21,619 nucleotides of DNA from Carex sylvatica (lineage: Eukaryota > Streptophyta > Magnoliopsida > Poales > Cyperaceae), in assembly GCA_964058845.1 (NCBI GenBank), contig CAXKVR010000708.1, forward strand, positions 1 through 21,619, given 5' to 3'. The position numbers and the translations under genes were made by a program. Numbering within the stretch: position 1 is the stretch's first letter; each line of letters starts with the position of its first letter. Shown piece after piece: positions 17,746 through 21,619 of this stretch. The notes under the pieces were generated by a model that had not been told where the DNA came from, did no database searches, and saw nothing but the letters and a program-made list of their open reading frames with translations.

Positions 17746-20018
17746 TGTCACACCCCAAGACAACCCACCACGTATTTATACGTAAGGCGTGTACACATCA
17801 CATACATTATCAATAATAATTACTCATGCAATATCTTAAAATCCAACAAAGTCTTCTAATATCACAAATAGTTCAAGTACATTACATACATTCAACATGA
17901 GATCAAGACAAACATGGCTAGCAACCGATAATTGCTATGTTAGTCAATGTATCCACTTCTAAAGAGACAATTAAAATTTAACTAAAGAAATTAAAAATAT
18001 ACTTGAGCTGTCTGCTCGTTGACTCCCTGATCCGCATCCCTCATATTCGTGTTTCTCGTCGGCTTCATCATTTTCTGGAACCCACATAAAAGTGGAACGG
18101 GTGAGAGATTGAACAGTCTCTCAGTACGGGATTTAGTTCCAGTCCCGGAGTTTGTCAAATTTACTTATTAATATAAATAGGATATAAATATTATATTCTC
18201 ACATGCTATGCAACATTTAAAACACACACACACACACACATACACTTCATTAATTATCTTTCAAGTTTTTCTATTAATCCATTTATTTGCCAATCCAGTG
18301 GGAAATCCATCCAACACTGGAAGACCGCCAGTCCGCTGGAAAATCCATCCAACAACAGAAGACTTCTCACTAGACGGGGAATCCACCCTACGCTAGATCT
18401 TGACCCGTGACGAGAAATCTAACCAACGCCACGTTGACGAGGGGTCTAGTCGAACCCAGACCCAATGTATACATCCCAACATGCATTCAACGCATGTTGG
18501 CCCCTTTTCTTTAACATATCTATTACCGCTTTCATTCGTCCATTTAACACTACACGATGTCATGCTCAACACATCCTACTTACAAGTCTCATGATCAATA
18601 TGAAATAATCCTATTGTATTTCTAAACAAGCCAAAGGGATCGTTCGATTCAACATGCACAATTCTAAACAAATAAATAAAATGCACACAAAATGGTAAGT
18701 AATAATTTGACAATGTCCAGGAAATCCGTACCTGTTGTCGTGTCGCAGTTCACTATTGTCTCTACGTCTCTTCCTACTTTGACACTCGGATCTAGATCAC
18801 GAAACATGATTTCTAATTATTTATATATACTTCTCATTTAAACCGGTGAACATGAAACAATAAAAATTCTGCTTAAGATTATAACTTCAAAGTCATTGGT
18901 GAATAATCTCAAAGTCTTCAGTGAACATTTACTATTTAATAAATTTACGGACATATTTACAGACTTTTGGCAATTCCAACCAATTGATGTTACTCAATAG
19001 TATAATTATAAATCGGTAAGTTATATCCACTATCAAACTCCGATGTTATAAAGGTAATTTAATTAAAGTAATTGGATAATAATACTCCTTATCAAAACTT
19101 TACGTTATGAATCCAATTAAATAATCAATTCAATGTTTGTATGAAGAAGATCTATATATAGAGAGAGTACGAAAATAGCATCTGTTAAGTTGTTAAATCA
19201 ATCAGTTTGTCATTATACAGTCAAATAAATAACCAGAAAGATTGAAACTTCTAAAGAAAAAAAATATTATTTCTTTTGCTTATTCCGAAGGAAATAAAAA
19301 TAGACAAAACAGAAATATACGAAATATTAATTTTATTATCGTTTTAATAATATAAAATTCCATAAATTTCTAAAAATCAAAACCATTCCTTATTTCTACC
19401 GATTGCATGATTGAGAGACTTGATCAATTAAATAAATATAAGGAATCTTATTAAACAAATAACCTTTCGGAAACTATAAAATCTTTAGAAGTCATTATCA
19501 ACTAATTATATACAAGAATTTATCTAATCTACTAACTAAATCCTAATTAAATATAAAATCGAAATACCTTACTTTGAGCAAGCCGGCTTGGTTTCCTACG
19601 GGAGTTATGAAGGAAAAAGGGAACAAATTATATAGATATATCTTTTCTTTTTCTTACGGAGAGAAGCCTGACAAATAGGTTTTAATTTTGCCGAGTACCG
19701 ACAGTTATTTTATCATGGGAGGTGATATTTCGGAGAAATTGTCTATTTTAAATTAGAGTCGTAACTTTTGACAATGCAACTCTTGGTCGATAACTAATTG
19801 GATTATATTGGGCATTTTATAATTTGGCAATAATATTTACATGGGCTATCTAATTTTATAGATTTATACTGAAATCATTTGTTTAGTTTAATTTGAATAA
19901 TTTATAAAATTATTAAGTTAAATAAATGAAAGAAGAAAATTGACATATAAAGATGAATGAATTTATATGCTATTTATGTTGTACCTTAACTTAGTATTCT
20001 AATTTACGTGGTGTTACA
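17746..20018 (-). mobile_element. Solo LTR of a long-terminal-repeat retrotransposon (2.27 kb)
   Basis: The interval begins TGTCACACCCC and ends GGTGTTACA, so it has TG...CA ends with short inverted termini. It is bordered by a perfect 5-bp direct repeat CAATT (17741-17745 and 20019-20023). There is no gag-pol, primer-binding site or second LTR, so this is a lone LTR left by recombination. On the minus strand it would read TGTAACACC...GGGGTGTGACA, which resembles LTR ends of Tekay/Del-type Ty3-gypsy chromoviruses as I remember them, so I place it tentatively on that strand. It includes an (AC)n microsatellite (18222-18240) and a TATATA-type stretch around 19630. It interrupts the hAT 53 bp from its right end. 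The small open frames inside are not genes. Confidence 0.78.
18222..18240. repeat. (AC)n microsatellite
   Basis: An uninterrupted AC dinucleotide run of about 19 bp inside the solo LTR, followed by ATACAC. Probably polymorphic in length. Confidence 0.9.
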
Positions 20019-20079
20019 CAATTTCAATCTGGACCGGTCATGATCAGGACTTTTGTTCATTAGCAGCCCTACTATGCAA

Positions 20080-20328
20080 GATTTCACGGATTGATTTGCT
20101 AAGCCCAAGGTCATCAGCAATAATATGGATTATGGCTAAGTGAAACATCTAAGATTTGTTCTCTTTTTAAAAATTATTGTTTTACCTGCTCATTTCTCTC
20201 TTTCTTTCTTTTTTTTGTAAAGCGACATTTAATGTGTCCATTATCGTGGAATTTGAAGTCGTTCTTTCAATAATATATTATCATTGTTGTTATACTAAAT
20301 CTGCGAGCGTATCATGAAAAATAAAAGA
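20080..20328. other. Right flank of the hAT insertion
   Basis: Non-coding, with a CT/T-rich tract at about 20190-20217. It is the other side of the hAT target site and continues the sequence at 11531-11673. No gene is recognised. Confidence 0.4.
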
Positions 20329-20726
20329 GAGGGTTCCAATGCACCATCATTTTGGAGCTCCAATATACACCACATCATTTATCTCTATTTTCAAAGTCCG
20401 AACAATTGATTCGAACCGCTCAACATGATCTTCATAATAAAATGCTTGGAGATCAAATTTTATATTTTTTAGAATTTTTTTACTATTGTTTTAGATAGGT
20501 ACAATATGACTTTATCGAATGGTCCAGAATCTCCTTAAAAAGGTGATTTTGTATCTATCTTAAAAAATAGTAAAAAAATTCTAAAAAATATAAAATTTGG
20601 TCTCCAAGCATATTTTATTATGAAGATCATGTTGAGCGGTTCAGATCGACTGTTAGAACTTTGAAAATGGAAATAAAAGGCATGGTGTATATTGGAGCAC
20701 CAAAATGATAGTTCATTTGAACCCTC
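20329..20726. mobile_element. Foldback MITE, copy 2 of the family
   Basis: A 398-bp element that is one long imperfect hairpin. Its left end reads GAGGGTTCCAATGCACCATC and its right end reversed reads GAGGGTTCAAATGAACTATC. The similarity continues through TTTTGGAGCTCCAATATACA on the left and its counterpart on the right, about 40 of 44 positions. Inner arms (20396-20470 and about 20589-20663) carry the core with GCTCAACATGAT and AGATCAAATTTTATATTTTT that also forms the arms of 2997-3644. A 10-bp direct repeat GAAAAATAAA (20316-20325, 20734-20743) may be the target duplication, but it is A-rich and not symmetrically placed. No coding capacity. Confidence 0.85.
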
Positions 20727-20978
20727 CTCAAAAGAAAAATAAATAAATAATAACTAAGCACAGCAAGCATGAAACAATACTCAACTAACTTTCATGTCAA
20801 TTCACTATCAAGTTCTAATAAATACTCCATGTACCCATATAACAACCTCAAAATCTTCAAGTACCAGAACCATACACTCAGAAATCAGCATGCTTCCCCC
20901 AAATCATTTCTACATTTTTGCATTTTCACCCTTCCCACCAAAATGTCCTAAAACACATATTAAGAAGTAAACACTATT
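20727..20978 (-). other. 3' flank/UTR of eIF2D
   Basis: AT-rich DNA downstream of the eIF2D stop codon on the minus strand. Part of it is expected to be the 3' UTR. No unambiguous polyadenylation signal is seen. The plus-strand open frames here are shadows. Confidence 0.4.
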
Positions 20979-21554
20979 TTACCTCTTGGTTTTGTCAAGC
21001 ACCTCAATGTATCTCTTTGGGACACCATAGTGTTCTACTAGGTGCCTCGCCAGGTTATCAATTACACCACCTTGAACTAGCACCTCATGCCCTTTCTTTC
21101 CTGTTTCAAATATTTCAAATTTCAGACCCTAGCAACTCAAAACATAAAACTAACAATTAAAAATACCAAAGTACCCTCAATACCTGGAAGCTCGGCAACA
21201 GTGGTGCTACATGCAAACTTCTTCTGCAGCTCAGACGCTAACGAATCTGGATCCAATAAGAACGTCTCCAGACCCGAAACCCGTGTCATCTTTTTATTGC
21301 CCTGCCTCCTCTCTGTCAATATCTGAATCGGCTTTATAGCCCCCTTCCTCAGCACCGAGTCAGATCCTCTTGCCACATGGTGGTGGATCTGCATGCGGCC
21401 GAGAAATGTCGACCCCATATCTCTCTTGTGGATCTCTGTTGGGTAGGCCCCACCCTTTTTTATTGCGCCTTTGTATAAGGCATCACACAGTATTGCATCT
21501 AAAACTACTTTTGATTTATCCGTTGGTTTGACCAAATTCTCCTTTTCAACATAA
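20979..21554 (-). CDS. EIF2D: Translation initiation factor 2D (eIF2D), C-terminal two exons, partial
   Basis: eIF2D (formerly ligatin) delivers initiator tRNA and recycles post-termination 40S subunits in the cytoplasm. Two minus-strand exons are visible: 21184-21554 and 20979-21100 with stop TAA. The 83-bp intron has GT at 21183-21182 and CAG ending at 21101. Splicing splits a Gly codon and restores ELPGKKGHEVLVQGG. Exon one starts after TTCCTTCAG, reading YVEKENLVKPTDKSKVVLDA. Next come LCDALYKGA (SWIB/MDM2-like part) and the SUI1/eIF1 domain from PIQILTERRQGNKK to the end VPKRYIEVLDKTKR. The fit to plant eIF2D is continuous and without stops. The larger N-terminal part (PUA and winged-helix regions) lies beyond the right edge. 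The 65 bases 21555-21619 appear to be intron, at least next to the acceptor. Confidence 0.93.
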
Positions 21555-21619
21555 CTGAAGGAAATAAATAGCTAAAATAATTAATAACAATGTCAAAGCG
21601 AGGACGAACAGGAGCTGTT

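Larger units (their letters stand above)
11674..20071. mobile_element. Large hAT transposon (8.4 kb) with broken RICESLEEPER-type transposase
   Basis: The left end reads TAGGGTTGCTAATTGGACAG and the right end reversed reads TAGGGCTGCTAATGAACAAA: 12 of the first 13 bases agree. Flanking 8-bp repeats are GTATGCAA (11666-11673) and CTATGCAA (20072-20079), 7 of 8 identical, the hAT target-duplication length. Inside are a CT-rich leader with splice donor, a long intron, and a plus-strand transposase pseudogene. Both subterminal regions carry many TGAAC/GTTCA motifs, the kind of repeats hAT transposases bind. A 2,273-bp solo LTR plus its 5-bp duplication (2,278 bp together) was inserted near the right end. 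Removing them leaves a 6.1-kb element. The transposase is dead but the ends look intact, so mobilisation in trans is conceivable. Confidence 0.88.

Noticed and set aside
18208..18594. Two plus-strand open frames within the solo LTR
   Set aside because: They begin at or beside the microsatellite, have no motif, and LTRs are normally non-coding.
20769..21326. Plus-strand frames over the eIF2D 3' end
   Set aside because: Shadows or intron/UTR sequence. The minus strand gives a continuous eIF2D match with correct splice sites.
1..21619. CRISPR array, bacterial operon, phage or organellar insert
   Set aside because: No regularly spaced repeats and no prokaryotic gene organisation. All recognisable genes are plant nuclear or plant transposon types.

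Overview
This is nuclear DNA of a flowering plant. It is AT-rich and holds two host genes with GT-AG introns, a plant-type (L1-like) LINE, RICESLEEPER-like hAT DNA transposons, a long TG...CA solo LTR and small foldback elements. No organellar or bacterial gene organisation is present. The family or species cannot be named from the sequence.

Two host genes frame the window, both on the minus strand. A complete two-exon alpha/beta-hydrolase (probable carboxylesterase 18-like, 336 aa, catalytic triad intact) lies at 3886-5103. The last two exons of eIF2D (translation initiation factor 2D, SUI1 domain) lie at 20979-21554, and the rest of that gene runs off the right edge. About 15.9 kb separates them, and most of that is transposon sequence.

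Layout from left to right: a decayed nuclear 18S rRNA fragment (1-356); unassigned DNA with short tandem repeats and a weak plant-mobile-domain-like relic (to about 2.3 kb); a tiny poly(A)-tailed insert (2881-2952); a 650-bp foldback element (2997-3644); the carboxylesterase gene; an orphan promoter/5'-leader-like island (about 6100-6730); a complete non-autonomous hAT element with an 8-bp target duplication (6739-7294); a small terminal-inverted-repeat element (7564-7703); a heavily mutated LINE on the minus strand (8319-11530); an 8.4-kb hAT transposon (11674-20071) carrying a broken RICESLEEPER-type transposase, with a 2.27-kb solo LTR (17746-20018) nested in it; a second foldback element sharing its core with the first (20329-20726); and the eIF2D 3' end.

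The transposon history can be read from nesting. The hAT inserted next to the LINE remnant. A long-terminal-repeat retrotransposon then inserted 53 bp inside the hAT right end and was later reduced to a solo LTR. The rDNA fragment, the LINE and the hAT transposase share one style of damage: mostly C-to-T or G-to-A changes that make stops or lose key residues. This is what cytosine methylation followed by deamination would give. The carboxylesterase and eIF2D exons show no such damage. No new functional system was found. The most informative signals are the nested hAT/solo-LTR structure, an exon-like module duplicated inside the hAT, and the paired foldback elements.
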